Shown here piece by piece: positions 5,597 to 5,643 of a stretch of 5,643 nt of DNA. This DNA is from Candidatus Calidifonticultor daggyaiensis. Lineage in GTDB: Bacteria > Actinomycetota > Humimicrobiia > Humimicrobiales > Humimicrobiaceae. Within the stretch, counting starts at the first letter, position 1; every line of letters begins with the position of its first letter. The stretch lies in NCBI GenBank assembly GCA_015661035.1, contig JACVJA010000120.1, positions 1-5,643 of the forward strand. Direction: 5' to 3'. The notes beneath the pieces were generated by a model. It worked only from the letters and a program-made list of their open reading frames with translations. It was not told the DNA's origin and searched no databases. The translations under genes and the position numbers were made by a program.

Positions 5597-5643
5597 AATG
5601 CTTATTGTTTAGAATAAGGGAAGAATTTTTTAAAATTTTGTTT

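Noticed and set aside
1..5643. CRISPR array, tRNA or rRNA gene, insertion sequence, prophage or toxin-antitoxin pair
   Set aside because: I saw no regularly spaced repeats, no cloverleaf or conserved rRNA segment, no transposase or integrase motif and no paired small genes with such signatures.

Overview
The window is a very AT-rich stretch of bacterial DNA with long A/T homopolymers. It carries four well-supported protein genes and no RNA gene, insertion sequence, CRISPR array or phage feature that I can see. The source is not given. A spirochaete or a relative fits best: the large gene encodes a multi-membrane-span sensor joined to a SpoIIE/PP2C phosphatase whose metal-site loop is a divergent form of the D-A-M-G-K-S type, which I associate mainly with spirochaetes. 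This lineage call is inference from memory, not a search result. The standard bacterial code fits, since all four genes end in TAA or TAG.

Layout, left to right. (1) Positions 1-94 (minus) hold the first 30 codons of what looks like an alpha/beta-hydrolase-type start that meets a stop at the window edge. (2) Positions 107-1150 (minus) encode a class III-type polyhydroxyalkanoate (PHA) synthase, PhaC, with a complete Cys-Asp-His triad. (3) Positions 1203-1550 (minus), just upstream of phaC in the same direction, encode a 115-residue protein whose C-terminal third resembles the PhaE/PhaR accessory subunit. (4) A short intergenic region at about 1551-1650 separates this pair from (5) a divergent 928-943-residue membrane sensor-phosphatase at 1651-4437 (plus). 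(6) An intergenic region at 4438-4586 contains a GC-containing hairpin, probably a terminator shared by convergent genes. (7) Positions 4587-5585 (minus) encode a ketoacyl-ACP synthase III-like (FabH-like) thiolase-fold protein with a TTG start behind a strong ribosome binding site.

How they may work together. The phaE-like/phaC pair should form a two-subunit synthase that polymerises (R)-3-hydroxyacyl-CoA into carbon-storage granules. The divergent sensor-phosphatase probably acts in a partner-switching or phosphoserine signalling pathway; its position suggests, but does not show, control of the PHA genes. The FabH-like enzyme keeps its acyl-accepting cysteine but lacks the His and Asn needed for classical decarboxylative condensation, so its reaction is open. 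The most notable points are this altered active site, the unusually small synthase partner and the sensor-phosphatase with an extra helical C-terminal domain. I found no convincing wholly new system.
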